52,676 nt of DNA from Clostridiales bacterium (GTDB lineage: Bacteria > Bacillota > Clostridia > Lachnospirales > Anaerotignaceae). The translations under genes were made by a program, and so were the position numbers. The notes beneath the pieces are model-generated. The model did not search any database, was not told the DNA's origin, and worked only from the letters and a program-made list of their open reading frames with translations. Below, piece after piece: positions 31,064 through 40,378 of this stretch (positions are counted from its first letter, which is position 1; every line of letters begins with the position of its first letter). The stretch spans positions 166,880 through 219,555 of the forward strand of contig JAHZAW010000050.1 of NCBI GenBank assembly GCA_019423725.1. The letters run 5' to 3'.

Positions 31064-31771
31064 TTATCCTACTGTTACAACCGTACCTATCTTTTCTCCC
31101 TTGACCGCTCTCATAAGGCTGTTTTCCTCATTCAGGCCAAAAATAAGCACCGGTATTTTCTGTTCATAGCAAAGACTTGCAGCCGTCGTATCAACTACCC
31201 TCAGTCCCTGTCTGATTATATCCTCGCATCTTATTTCATCGATCTTCTTTGCATTGGGATTTGTCTTGGGATCACTGTCATAAACTCCATCGACATTCTT
31301 TGCAAAAAGAAGGATATCAGCATCAAGTTCAGCTCCTCTGAGGGCTGTTACAGTATCCGTCGAGAAATACGGATGACCGATTCCTGCGGCAAAAATAACT
31401 ATTTCACCCTTTTCAAGATGCTCAACTGCCTTTTCCTTTGAGAACTGCTCTGTGACAGTTCCTATTATAATGGGTGTCTCCACCGTAGCCTTAACACCTT
31501 TCTGTCTGAAAGCATCGGCCACATAAACCGCATTCATCACCGTGGCAAGCATACCTATCTGGTCAGCTTTTGTCCTGTCCATGGCTTCATTGGAACTTCT
31601 GCCTCTCCAGATGTTGCCTCCACCGATAACAAGTGCGACCTGGGTTCCCATATCCAAGATCTTTTTTATCTGATCCACAACGGAGAATATGGTCTCATCA
31701 TCATACATTACTCCGTCTTTATCACCGGCAAGGGCCTCACCGCTGAGTTTAAGTATAATTCTTTTATACAT
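31064..31771 (-). CDS. pyrH: UMP kinase
   Basis: PyrH phosphorylates UMP to UDP for pyrimidine nucleotide supply. The 235-residue amino-acid-kinase-fold protein begins YKRIILKLSGEALAG and has VALVIGGGNIWRG, the allosteric/substrate segment DQIGMLATVMNAVY, IFAAGIGHPYFSTDT and DGVYDSDPKTNP. GGGGAT precedes the ATG. It is the first gene of the pyrH-frr-uppS-cdsA-dxr-rseP-ispG-polC cluster and begins only 76 bp after thiN, with no clear terminator between. Confidence 0.97.
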   Translation of the reverse strand: MYKRIILKLSGEALAGDKDGVMYDDETIFSVVDQIKKILDMGTQVALVIGGGNIWRGRSSNEAMDRTKADQIGMLATVMNAVYVADAFRQKGVKATVETPIIIGTVTEQFSKEKAVEHLEKGEIVIFAAGIGHPYFSTDTVTALRGAELDADILLFAKNVDGVYDSDPKTNPNAKKIDEIRCEDIIRQGLRVVDTTAASLCYEQKIPVLIFGLNEENSLMRAVKGEKIGTVVTVG

Positions 31772-31847
31772 TCAAGCACATCCCCTTAATTTTAACTCAT
31801 ATATAAATTACCACATTTTAAGGAATTTTTCCACATAATTATTAAAA

Positions 31848-32480
31848 TTAGTCCTTTGCTTTGATTATGAGAGCCATTCCCTCATCAAAGGTATAGAAGG
31901 CATGTTCACCCTCCATGACATTGCTTACTCCCAGAGGAGAATCCATATAAAGAGTGGCTTTATTCAACGGATACTCAAGTCCCGATGTGGTAACACCTTT
32001 TACTTCCATGGTAATGGGAACGAAGGATACAAGATCTCCCTTTCTGCCATAAACATCGCATTTTCCATCACATAATGTTATCACATTATTTTCATTTACG
32101 ATGCGTCCCTTAATCCCATGTTTATTTATCCTTATGAGCTGAAATATATTTGCCAGTGTATGGTCCATCCTGCTTCCTATGCCGCCAATAAGGGTTATGT
32201 CATCGGCCCCTATCTCCATGGCATGGCTTATTCCAAGCTCCATATCCGTTTCATCCTTACGGCAGGGCACCTGTTTAAGCTCTATGTTCTGTTTTTTGTA
32301 ATATTCAAGGACTTCCTGGCTCACGCTGTCAAAATCCCCTACTATATAATCCGGGGTTATGCCAAGCTTCATGGTGTGGCGCATTCCTCCGTCACAGCAT
32401 ATTATAACGGCATCTTTTACATACTGGCTGCAGAAACTGTAGTCATTTATATCCGCATTGGCGAAAATAACCGCTTTCAT
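31848..32480 (-). CDS. thiN: Thiamine pyrophosphokinase
   Basis: This enzyme transfers pyrophosphate from ATP to thiamine to make thiamine pyrophosphate. The 210-residue protein has the catalytic-domain motifs CDGGMRHTMKLGITPDYIVGDFDSV (around residues 35-60), the acidic motif KDETDMELGISHA and ITLIGGIGSRMDHTLANI. The C-terminal thiamine-binding beta domain contains SFVPIT and SLGVSNVM-like elements. The ATG at 32480 begins the conserved MKAVIFAN. An earlier in-frame ATG lies within rpe and is too close to the ribosome binding site. It is the last gene of the def-thiN cluster. Confidence 0.93.
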   Translation of the reverse strand: MKAVIFANADINDYSFCSQYVKDAVIICCDGGMRHTMKLGITPDYIVGDFDSVSQEVLEYYKKQNIELKQVPCRKDETDMELGISHAMEIGADDITLIGGIGSRMDHTLANIFQLIRINKHGIKGRIVNENNVITLCDGKCDVYGRKGDLVSFVPITMEVKGVTTSGLEYPLNKATLYMDSPLGVSNVMEGEHAFYTFDEGMALIIKAKD

Positions 32481-32481
32481 T

Positions 32482-33144
32482 TTAATCATACTCCCTGATA
32501 ACATTCAGCATATCCCTGGCAGCCTTTTCTATATCCTCAGCGCCAAACACAGCTGAACCTGCGACAACGACATCAACTCCGCTGTCCATTACTTCTTTTA
32601 TATTTCCAAGGCCTACTCCTCCATCAACTTCAATTTCGTATGAGTATCCCTTTTCTTCTCTTATTTTTTTAAGTTCTGTTATTTTTTTGAGACATTCAGG
32701 TATGAGCTTCTGTCCGCCAAATCCGGGCTCAACGGTCATGACAAGCACCAAGTCCACCTTATCAAGATAGTCCTTTATGGCATCTACAGGAGTATTGGGC
32801 TTGATGGTTATTCCTGCCTTCACTCCAAAGGATCTTATTTTTTCTATGACACCGGCGGGGTCTTCAGCTGCTTCCACATGAAAGTTCACTATATCCGCCC
32901 CTGCCTTTACGAAATCCTCAATATAACGTATAGGGTCGGTTATCATAAGGTGCACATCAAAAACCATACCGCTGTTTTTTCTGATACATTTGTATACAGG
33001 TGCTCCAAAGCTGATATTGGGAACGAACAGACCATCCATAACATCAATATGGAGATACTGGGCACCGGCCTTTTCTATCATAGCCACCTGCTCGTTTAAT
33101 CTGCCGAAATCAGCCGAAAGCATCGACGGAGAAAGCTTTTTCAT
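32482..33144 (-). CDS. rpe: Ribulose-phosphate 3-epimerase
   Basis: Rpe interconverts ribulose 5-phosphate and xylulose 5-phosphate. The 220-residue TIM barrel has LSPSMLSADFGRL at residues 3-15, HIDVMDGLFVPNISFG with the metal-binding His/Asp near 34-38, VFDVHLMI, LVMTVEPGFGGQ and EVDGGV. The family length is normal. It follows rsgA by 2 bp and abuts thiN, and so is cotranscribed. Confidence 0.97.
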   Translation of the reverse strand: MKKLSPSMLSADFGRLNEQVAMIEKAGAQYLHIDVMDGLFVPNISFGAPVYKCIRKNSGMVFDVHLMITDPIRYIEDFVKAGADIVNFHVEAAEDPAGVIEKIRSFGVKAGITIKPNTPVDAIKDYLDKVDLVLVMTVEPGFGGQKLIPECLKKITELKKIREEKGYSYEIEVDGGVGLGNIKEVMDSGVDVVVAGSAVFGAEDIEKAARDMLNVIREYD

Positions 33145-33146
33145 TT

Positions 33147-34028
33147 TTATCTTTTCCTTTCCTCAATTATCTCATTGTATATATCCACATATCTAAGATA
33201 TCTTGATTCACTTATGGTCTTTCCTACCTGGGCCTTTACGGCACAGTATCTTTCGTCTTCATTTATATGTTTGCAGCCGCTGTATCTGCAGTCATCGATA
33301 TAGGGCAGAAACTCTCTGAAATATGTTTCCAGTTTTTCAGGATCGATCTTACTCATATCAAGGGAAGTAAATCCTGGAGAATCCACGATAAATGTATTTT
33401 CATCGATCTCCATAAGCTCCGACTGCCTTGTGGTATGTTTTCCACGTTCTATTTTCCTGCTTATCTCGCCTACCTGGGCTTTGATATCCGGTTTTATGGC
33501 GTTTAATACGCTTGATTTTCCAACACCTGATGGTCCCGCAAGTACTGAAGTCTTTCCCTTGAGTTTTTCCTTCAAAACATCAATGCCGATGTTTTGAGCC
33601 GCACTGACGGTTATTACATCAAATCCGGCTCCGGAATATATTTCATTTATTTCCTCATATTTTTTTGAAGAGTCTATATCTATCTTGTTTATACATATCA
33701 GGATATCAAGTTTCTGCTGTTCCGCAAGCACGATGAACCTATCCATAATATCTGGATTAAAATCCGGGCTAACAGAGGCAAATACGATGACTGCCTGATC
33801 TATATTGGAGACCCTTGGCCTGAAAAGATAATTTTTTCTTTCCTCTATGACATCCAGGCTTCCTTTTTTATTTTTCTCATCTATTATGCTTATGAGTACA
33901 CGGTCCCCTACAGTGGGCTTGATACCCTCTTTTCTGAATCTTCCCCTGGCACGGCATTCATAAACGCCCTGCTCCGTAGATATATAATAAAAACCGCCTA
34001 TTCCTTTGATTATCGTACCTTTAAGCAT
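33147..34028 (-). CDS. rsgA: Ribosome small subunit biogenesis GTPase RsgA
   Basis: RsgA is a circularly permuted GTPase that helps mature the 30S subunit. The 293-residue protein has an N-terminal OB fold (residues 1-65) and GTPase motifs in permuted order: G4 CINKIDID, then G1 LAGPSGVGKSSVLNAI, G2-like HTTRQSELMEI and G3 VDSPGFTSLD. A C-terminal zinc motif (CRYSGCKHINEDERYCAVK) follows. The gene lies between prkC and rpe, the usual clostridial and bacillar order. Confidence 0.97.
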   Translation of the reverse strand: MLKGTIIKGIGGFYYISTEQGVYECRARGRFRKEGIKPTVGDRVLISIIDEKNKKGSLDVIEERKNYLFRPRVSNIDQAVIVFASVSPDFNPDIMDRFIVLAEQQKLDILICINKIDIDSSKKYEEINEIYSGAGFDVITVSAAQNIGIDVLKEKLKGKTSVLAGPSGVGKSSVLNAIKPDIKAQVGEISRKIERGKHTTRQSELMEIDENTFIVDSPGFTSLDMSKIDPEKLETYFREFLPYIDDCRYSGCKHINEDERYCAVKAQVGKTISESRYLRYVDIYNEIIEERKR

Positions 34029-34046
34029 ATATCCACCCGTTATCCA

Positions 34047-36413
34047 TTATTCCATACTTCCAAGTGCAGGAACATCATCACCTACATCTGTGCTGTTTCC
34101 AGATGCAGCAGATGTATCTGTCTGGTTATTTGTCTGGGATGAAGTATCCGCAGGCTGGTTATTTCCTGTTGTCTGTCCTCCATCTGATCCGATGGGCTCT
34201 GAAGATGTATCATTTCCTGATGAATTTGATCCGCCTGTCGTGGTGGTCGTTGTGCTTCCTCCAGATGTGGAGCCGCCTGAGCTGCTTCCGCTGTTTGAAG
34301 ACTGAACGGCAGGTCTTCCTGTACTTACAACTATATCTATAGCACTGTTTTTAAGTATTTCCTCTCCAGGCTCCGCTGTCTGTGTTATTACATATCCCTT
34401 TGCAACGGATGAACTTGATGTGTAAGAAACATTTCCTACAGCAAGTCCACTGGAAGTGATCTTATCCCTTGCGCTTTCCTCGGTAAGTCCAACTACCTTT
34501 GGAACAACAGCATTGATACTGTCCTGATCCCTGCAGATGGTAAGTATTACATCTGATGACTCACTTACCGGAGTATTGCCCTCTGGAGACTGTTTTATTA
34601 CCTGACCTTCCTGATATGCCTCATCATACTCATATTCAATGATGATATTGGCATTAAGGGCTGATGTTATCTCGGATATAGCTTCACTTTCCTGTTTTCC
34701 GACAACATTAGGAAGATTATACATATCAGCTCCTGAACTTACAGTTACCATTATTTCCATATTTCCTGTGATCTCTGTACCCTCATCTACATCCTGTGAA
34801 AGGATAGTATCCGCGGGCTCTGTACTGTCAACCACAGCACCTTCTATAAGAGTGATGCCAAGTTTTGAAGCCTCTTCCTCAGCTTCTGTCATGGTCATTC
34901 CAACAAACTGCGGAACTGTGTCGCTCTTATTGAATACAGCAGCGGCATTATCAAATACATTGAAGAATTTTACTCCAACAAATACTATTATCGCAATGAT
35001 TATAAATGATGTTATAACAGCCGCGATGGTAACTTTTCTTTCCTGGCGTTTTTCCTCGTCATACTCCTTATAGTAGTCGTCGAAGTCATCGTCATAATCA
35101 TCATCGTCGTCATCGTAATAGTCATCATCATCGTATTTATCGTTTTCATTGTTGAGCTTGAGCTTCTTGCTGTATTTATCAAATCCTACGCTTCTCTTTG
35201 GAAGTTTGATATTTTTAGCAAGTTCGACTTTTATCTCATTGTCGTCGTCCTGCTCCCCGTCATCGTCATAATCGTCATCGTCGTCATCATCATAATAGTC
35301 ATCATCATAGTTAATGCTGTCAGAATCATCATATTCTGTGTCAGATGAAGCAGAACCGCCGCTTATATCGTCAAGGGAAAGCTGTCCTTCAAGCATTGTG
35401 TCATCATCGTCATCCTCAGCTGCATCTGCTATTTCCTCAGCTGCGGCAACACTTACTGCCCCCACAACTGCTTTTTCAGCGATCCTCTTTTCCCTGGATG
35501 ATTTAAACTGGGGAACATCTATCTCATCAGGTGTCTGGTCTACAGCCTTTTCAGGAGTCTTTGTCTTTGAAGACTTGGCTATCCTTGCGGCCTCGATTAT
35601 GGCAAGTTTAAGGTCAGATATGAGCAGGTCTATATTGTCATATCTTTCATCAGCCTTTTTCTGTGTGGCCTTTCTTATTATTCCCTCAAGTCCCCTTGTT
35701 ACATCAGGGTTATACTGTTTTATGTCAGGAAGCTCCTCATTCAGGTGTTTTAAAGCTATGGCTATTGAACTGCTGGCGTCAAAGGGCACTCTTCCTGTTG
35801 CCATCTCGAACATGGTTATACCAAGGGAGTATATATCGCTTTTTTCATTGACATATCCACCCCTTGCCTGCTCCGGTGAAAAATAATGTACCGAACCCAT
35901 GGCGTTTACATCAGCGGCATATGTATTTGTCGTAGCCGCCCTGGCGATTCCGAAGTCAGTTACCTTTATGGTGCCATCAACGGAAACAAGTATATTCTGT
36001 GGCTTTATATCTCTATGTACAACATGGTGTTTATGGGCATGCGAAAGAGCTGACGCTATCTGCATGGCAACGCTGAGGGTAGTAAGGGTATCAAAGGGAG
36101 CCTTCTGTTCAATCGTCTTCTTAAGAGACTCTCCGTGTACATATTCCATTACTATATAATTTATACCTCTGTCCTCTCCCACATCATATACTCTTACGAT
36201 GTTGTGGTGAGAAAGGCTGGCAGCAGCGCTTGCCTCAGAGCTGAATTTTGTCAAAAACTCCGCATTCTCAGCATATTCGTCCTTAAGAACTTTAACAGTA
36301 ACAAATCTGCCCAGTCTCATATCCCTTGCCTTATAGGCAACAGCCATTCCTCCTGAGCCGAGCTTTTCGATAATCTGGTATCTTTTACTGATAACAGTAC
36401 CCTTTTCCAACAT
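34047..36413 (-). CDS. prkC: Serine/threonine protein kinase with PASTA domains
   Basis: PrkC/Stk1 senses muropeptides or lipid II and phosphorylates cell-wall and translation proteins. The 788-residue protein has an N-terminal kinase domain (residues about 10-270: LGSGGMAVAYKARD, VHRDIKPQNILVS, VTDFGIA, GSVHYFSPEQARGG). An unusually long Asp/Tyr-rich acidic linker follows (about 330-455), then one membrane helix (about 460-483) and three extracellular PASTA repeats starting near VPQFVGMTMTEAEEEA, NLPNVVGKQESEA and VPKVVGLTEESA. A Ser/Thr/Gly/Asn-rich tail ends the protein. It follows its phosphatase stp by 2 bp. Confidence 0.96.
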   Translation of the reverse strand: MLEKGTVISKRYQIIEKLGSGGMAVAYKARDMRLGRFVTVKVLKDEYAENAEFLTKFSSEASAAASLSHHNIVRVYDVGEDRGINYIVMEYVHGESLKKTIEQKAPFDTLTTLSVAMQIASALSHAHKHHVVHRDIKPQNILVSVDGTIKVTDFGIARAATTNTYAADVNAMGSVHYFSPEQARGGYVNEKSDIYSLGITMFEMATGRVPFDASSSIAIALKHLNEELPDIKQYNPDVTRGLEGIIRKATQKKADERYDNIDLLISDLKLAIIEAARIAKSSKTKTPEKAVDQTPDEIDVPQFKSSREKRIAEKAVVGAVSVAAAEEIADAAEDDDDDTMLEGQLSLDDISGGSASSDTEYDDSDSINYDDDYYDDDDDDDYDDDGEQDDDNEIKVELAKNIKLPKRSVGFDKYSKKLKLNNENDKYDDDDYYDDDDDDYDDDFDDYYKEYDEEKRQERKVTIAAVITSFIIIAIIVFVGVKFFNVFDNAAAVFNKSDTVPQFVGMTMTEAEEEASKLGITLIEGAVVDSTEPADTILSQDVDEGTEITGNMEIMVTVSSGADMYNLPNVVGKQESEAISEITSALNANIIIEYEYDEAYQEGQVIKQSPEGNTPVSESSDVILTICRDQDSINAVVPKVVGLTEESARDKITSSGLAVGNVSYTSSSSVAKGYVITQTAEPGEEILKNSAIDIVVSTGRPAVQSSNSGSSSGGSTSGGSTTTTTTGGSNSSGNDTSSEPIGSDGGQTTGNNQPADTSSQTNNQTDTSAASGNSTDVGDDVPALGSME

Positions 36414-36415
36414 TG

Positions 36416-37159
36416 TTAGTTATCCACCTTTCCATCTGCAAGAATAACGGAAATATTGTCATAACCGCCATTTTTATTTGCAAGCTCAACAAGAAGATCA
36501 GCTTTTTTGTCAAGCCCTGTTTTCTTTTTCAATATCTTCTCAATATCCTTGTCATCCACCATGGACGGAAGGCCGTCTGAACATACAAGGATTATGCTGT
36601 CCCCTTCAATGGGGATTATCATAGTATCAGCAGGCATATTCTTTTCAATGCCCACAGCCTTAGTTATCATATTTCTTTTGGGGTGTACCTTGGCCTCTTC
36701 GGCTGTTATCTTCCCCATCCTTACCATTTCCATAACAAAGGAATGATCCCTTGTTATCTGTCTGAGTCCATTTTTGTCATATACATAAAGTCTGCTGTCA
36801 CCTATATGTATGCAGTATATTTTACCACCGCATATGGCAGCAGCCGTAAATGTAGTGCCCATTCCACTGTATGATGAATCGCTCTCAGCCATTTCAAATA
36901 TTTTCTGATTGCTGTATCCAAGGGCATCCACAAAGGCATCCAGTACATCAGCACCTTCTTTTATATCACAGTTATTTTCGATATATTCATTAAAAAACCT
37001 TATGGCTGACTGACTGGCTATCTCACCGGCGTTATGGCCTCCCATGCCGTCGGCTACGATAAAATATTCAAATTCCGTATTGGGATTTTCTGATATATAT
37101 ATAGAATCTTCATTCTGACTTCTGACTCTGCCTAAATCGCATCTTCCGACAGCACCCAT
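36416..37159 (-). CDS. stp: PP2C-type serine/threonine phosphatase Stp (PrpC)
   Basis: This PPM-family metal-dependent phosphatase reverses phosphorylation by the adjacent kinase. The 247-residue protein has the family motifs RCDLGRVRSQNEDS, VADGMGGHNAGEIAS, YSGMGTTFTAAAI, CIHIGDSRLYVY and LVCSDGLPSMVDD, including the metal-binding Asp residues. AGAGGTG precedes the ATG. It lies between rlmN and prkC. Confidence 0.96.
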   Translation of the reverse strand: MGAVGRCDLGRVRSQNEDSIYISENPNTEFEYFIVADGMGGHNAGEIASQSAIRFFNEYIENNCDIKEGADVLDAFVDALGYSNQKIFEMAESDSSYSGMGTTFTAAAICGGKIYCIHIGDSRLYVYDKNGLRQITRDHSFVMEMVRMGKITAEEAKVHPKRNMITKAVGIEKNMPADTMIIPIEGDSIILVCSDGLPSMVDDKDIEKILKKKTGLDKKADLLVELANKNGGYDNISVILADGKVDN

Positions 37160-37181
37160 ATAATCACCTCTTTACGGATCG

Positions 37182-38219
37182 TTACTTCATTTCATCCTTA
37201 TATCTTTTTCTCAGCTGGCCGCAGGCAGCATCGATATCACTGCCAAGCTTTCTTCTTACAGTCGTTTCGATACCCTTTGATAAAAGTATCTCTTCAAACA
37301 TTTTTACAGTTTCATTTGAACTTCTTACAAAATTTCTTTCCTTAACATCATTTACAGGTATCAGATTGACATGACAGAGCATTCCCTTAAGCCTTGAGGC
37401 AAGCTCCCTGGCATTCTGGGGGCTGTCATTGACTCCCTTTATAAGCGAATACTCAAATGTTATCCTTCTTTTTGTCTTATCCGTATAGTACCTGCATGCC
37501 TCCAGCAGTTTATCCATGGGATTGGCCTTTGACACAGGCATTATTGTATTTCTTATGCCGTCATTAGGCGCATGGAGGGAAACCGCCAGGGTTATCTGAA
37601 GGTCTTCTTCCGCCAGGTCATACATTTTATTTATGAGCCCGCAGGTAGACAGCGTTATATGGCGCTGTCCCATATTTTTACCTTCCTTAGAATTGATTAT
37701 TTTAATAAATTTTATAACATTATCATAGTTATCCAATGGTTCTCCGCTGCCCATTAGCACCACTCCGGATACCTTCTCACCGATATCCTTTTCGGCTTCA
37801 TAAATCTGGGCCAGCATTTCCGATGGAGTGAGGCTTTTTTCCACTCCGTCTATGGTCGAGGCGCAAAAAGCGCATCCCATACGGCATCCAGCCTGGGTGG
37901 AAATGCACATGGTATTCCCGTAAGAATATCTCATAAATACGCTCTCTATTATATAATTATTTTCAAGCTCAAACAAGTATTTTGTCGTATTATCCTCTTT
38001 TGAGACGAGTTTTTTGACCTGTTTGACCCTGCCTATTTCATAATTCTCATCAAGCTTATTTCTAAGGCTTTCCGAAAGGTCAGTCATCTCGGAAAACTCA
38101 TTGGCATATTTCACATGGAGCCATCTGTATATTTGTTTTGCCCTGAACTTTGCCTCGCCTATCTCAGTCATTTCCTTCTGAAGCTCATCAAGTGTCAACG
38201 ACCTTAGATCCTTTTTCAT
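37182..38219 (-). CDS. rlmN: Dual-specificity rRNA/tRNA adenine-C2 methyltransferase RlmN
   Basis: RlmN is a radical SAM enzyme that methylates A2503 of 23S rRNA and A37 of some tRNAs. The 345-residue protein has the N-terminal RNA-binding region (FRAKQIYRWLH), the radical SAM CxxxCxxC motif in AGCRMGCAFCAST near residue 115, VVLMGSGEPLDNYDNV, and C-terminal VRRKLGSDIDAACGQL with the methyl-carrying Cys. It abuts rsmB by 3 bp. Confidence 0.97.
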   Translation of the reverse strand: MKKDLRSLTLDELQKEMTEIGEAKFRAKQIYRWLHVKYANEFSEMTDLSESLRNKLDENYEIGRVKQVKKLVSKEDNTTKYLFELENNYIIESVFMRYSYGNTMCISTQAGCRMGCAFCASTIDGVEKSLTPSEMLAQIYEAEKDIGEKVSGVVLMGSGEPLDNYDNVIKFIKIINSKEGKNMGQRHITLSTCGLINKMYDLAEEDLQITLAVSLHAPNDGIRNTIMPVSKANPMDKLLEACRYYTDKTKRRITFEYSLIKGVNDSPQNARELASRLKGMLCHVNLIPVNDVKERNFVRSSNETVKMFEEILLSKGIETTVRRKLGSDIDAACGQLRKRYKDEMK

Positions 38220-38222
38220 TTG

Positions 38223-39566
38223 TTATCCTTTCTTTCTGACAGCAGAAATAAAAAATCCATCTGTATCATTTACTCCCGGAAGAAGCTGTATATACCCATC
38301 TTCCGCCTGCTCCCTAAGGCTTTCCGGCAGGAGAGCTGATATATTGACAGTTTCAAATCCGCCTTTATCAAGAATATATTTCAGATTTGCCTCGTTTTCT
38401 TTTCTGCATATGGTGCAGGTGCTGTATACGAGTATGCCTCCCGGTTTGACACATTTTATAGAAGCATCTAGTATCTGTTTTTGCAGCACCGTTATGGAAT
38501 CTATATCATTTCCAGTTCTATTTATTTTTATATCAGGCTTTTTTCTTATGAGGCCAAAACCCGTACATGGCGCGTCTACTATGACTTTATCATACTTTTC
38601 AAAGTCATCTTCATTTATAACAGAAGCGTCTCTTAACTTTGTCTCTATTATGTTTATTCCAAGCCTTTCGGCCGTCATATTTATAAGGTCCACCTTATGA
38701 GGATGGATATCACAGGATACTATTTTACCGGTATTATTCATCTTTTCAGCTGAGAGGAATGATTTTCCTCCCGGAGCGGCGCATACGTCAAGTATTTTCT
38801 CGCCTTCCTTAGGTGAAAGCACATCCACCGCAAGCATTGAGCTCTCATCCTGCACATGGAACAATCCGTCTTTGAACTCCTGCATCTGGGTAATATCGGC
38901 CATTCCTTTTATATGGAGAGCTCTGTCTGAATAAATTCCGTTTCTTACATTTATATTCTGTTCCAAAAGTCTGTTTTTAAGTTCTTCCCTTGATACCTTA
39001 TTGGTATTCACACATATACATACGTCCGGAGCGGTGTTATCGGCGATACATATTTTTTCGACAGTTTCGATATCATATTTTGAAAGCCACATTTTGATAA
39101 GCCACAGTGGATGGGAGTATTTGACCGATAAATATTCCGGTGTCCCTCTTTCAGGCATATCGATATTTTTCCAGCCTGCCACTATGCTTCTCAATACACC
39201 GTTAACAAATCCGGAAAGCTTTCCAAAACCTCTTTTTTTCACCAGATTTACCGCCTCACTGCAGGCAGCTGAATCAGGAACACGGTCCATAAAAACTATT
39301 TCATATACAGCCATACGCAGAGCCGATAATATAAAAGGTTTCATTTTTTCCGTCTTTGTATTTGAAAAATGATTTATAATGTAATCTATATAAATTATGT
39401 TCCTGAGTGTTCCATTAACACACTCAGTGACAAAGGCTCTGTCTTTTCTTGACATAGCCCCGTTTTGTCTCAAATACTTTCTTAGGGTCACATTATTATA
39501 TGCTGATTCTTTGCTTATCTCTGTAAGGGCGTCAGCCGCCACTTCCCTTGGGTTGATATAAATCAT
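38223..39566 (-). CDS. rsmB: 16S rRNA (cytosine-967-C5) methyltransferase RsmB
   Basis: RsmB (Sun) makes m5C967 in 16S rRNA. The 447-residue protein has an N-terminal NusB-like RNA-binding domain (residues 1-140) and a C-terminal Rossmann methyltransferase domain. SAM loop: LDVCAAPGGKSFLSAEKM. Catalytic cysteines: VDAPCTGFGLIRKKPDIK and LVYSTCTICRKENE. AGAGGTGG precedes the ATG. In related genomes it follows fmt or yugP directly; here a divergent pair of oxidative-stress genes separates them, so rsmB-thiN must have its own promoter in 39567-39650. Confidence 0.95.
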   Translation of the reverse strand: MIYINPREVAADALTEISKESAYNNVTLRKYLRQNGAMSRKDRAFVTECVNGTLRNIIYIDYIINHFSNTKTEKMKPFILSALRMAVYEIVFMDRVPDSAACSEAVNLVKKRGFGKLSGFVNGVLRSIVAGWKNIDMPERGTPEYLSVKYSHPLWLIKMWLSKYDIETVEKICIADNTAPDVCICVNTNKVSREELKNRLLEQNINVRNGIYSDRALHIKGMADITQMQEFKDGLFHVQDESSMLAVDVLSPKEGEKILDVCAAPGGKSFLSAEKMNNTGKIVSCDIHPHKVDLINMTAERLGINIIETKLRDASVINEDDFEKYDKVIVDAPCTGFGLIRKKPDIKINRTGNDIDSITVLQKQILDASIKCVKPGGILVYSTCTICRKENEANLKYILDKGGFETVNISALLPESLREQAEDGYIQLLPGVNDTDGFFISAVRKKG

Positions 39567-39645
39567 TTTTCCACCTCTTTAGAAAATCACACATATCAAG
39601 TTATTTTACCGCATTTTGAACAATTAATCAACCTATTGTCAGTTA

Positions 39646-39674
39646 TTGCGGATACTATTTTTATTTAATATAAA
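39646..39674 (+). promoter_or_regulatory. Candidate promoter of the rubrerythrin gene
   Basis: -35 TTGCGG (39646-39651) and -10 TATAAA (39669-39674) are 17 bp apart. The inverted repeat TTTGTAAT (39733-39740) / TTTACAAA (39746-39753) lies downstream in the leader, ahead of AAGGAGG. Both are plausible but unproven, and no convincing PerR box was seen. Confidence 0.45.
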
Positions 39675-39778
39675 TTTGAGAAATTTTTAAGTAAAATGTA
39701 TGGAAATTTATTCATAAATGTGATAAGTTAAGTTTGTAATACCAATTTACAAATTTTGATTATTAAGGAGGATAAATC

Positions 39779-40312
39779 ATGGAACTTAAAGGATCAAGAA
39801 CTGAAAAAAATCTTATGGAAGCATTTTCTGGTGAAAGCCAGGCCAGAAACAAATATACATATTTCGCAAGCGTAGCTAAAAAAGAAGGATATGAGCAGAT
39901 TGCAGCTATTTTCCAGCATACTGCTGACAACGAAAAAGAGCATGCCAAAATGTGGTTCAAAGAACTCAAAGGAATCGGCAACACAGCTGAAAACCTTCTT
40001 GCAGCAGCTGAGGGCGAAAACTATGAGTGGACAGATATGTATGACGGTTTCGCAAAAGTAGCTGAAGAAGAAGGATTTACTGAACTCGCTGCTAAATTCC
40101 GTATGGTAGCCGCCATCGGAAAAACTCATGAGGAAAGATACAGAAAACTTCTTAACAATGTTGAGATGAAAAAAGTATTTGAAAAGAGCGAAGAAACAAT
40201 GTGGGAATGCCGTAACTGCGGACATATCGTAATCGGCAAAAAAGCTCCCGATGTATGCCCTGTATGTGCTCATCCCCAGGCATATTTTGAAGTAAGAAAA
40301 GAAAACTATTAA
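39779..40312 (+). CDS. rbr: Rubrerythrin
   Basis: Rubrerythrin is an NAD(P)H-linked peroxidase of anaerobes. The 177-residue protein has a ferritin-like diiron domain with the Glu/His ligands in FSGESQARNKYTYFA, FQHTADNEKEHAKMW and a second ExxH-type region, and a C-terminal rubredoxin domain (CRNCGHIVIGKKAPDVCPVC) that passes electrons in. AAGGAGG precedes the ATG. It is followed 66 bp later by desulfoferrodoxin. Codon usage favours C-ending codons, which suits a highly expressed gene. The pair sits inside an otherwise conserved cluster on the opposite strand. Confidence 0.97.
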   Translation: MELKGSRTEKNLMEAFSGESQARNKYTYFASVAKKEGYEQIAAIFQHTADNEKEHAKMWFKELKGIGNTAENLLAAAEGENYEWTDMYDGFAKVAEEEGFTELAAKFRMVAAIGKTHEERYRKLLNNVEMKKVFEKSEETMWECRNCGHIVIGKKAPDVCPVCAHPQAYFEVRKENY

Positions 40313-40378
40313 TTGAGATATTATAAATAATAATTTTATTTTTTATAATACTATATAAATAAAAGGAGGACTTTTAAA

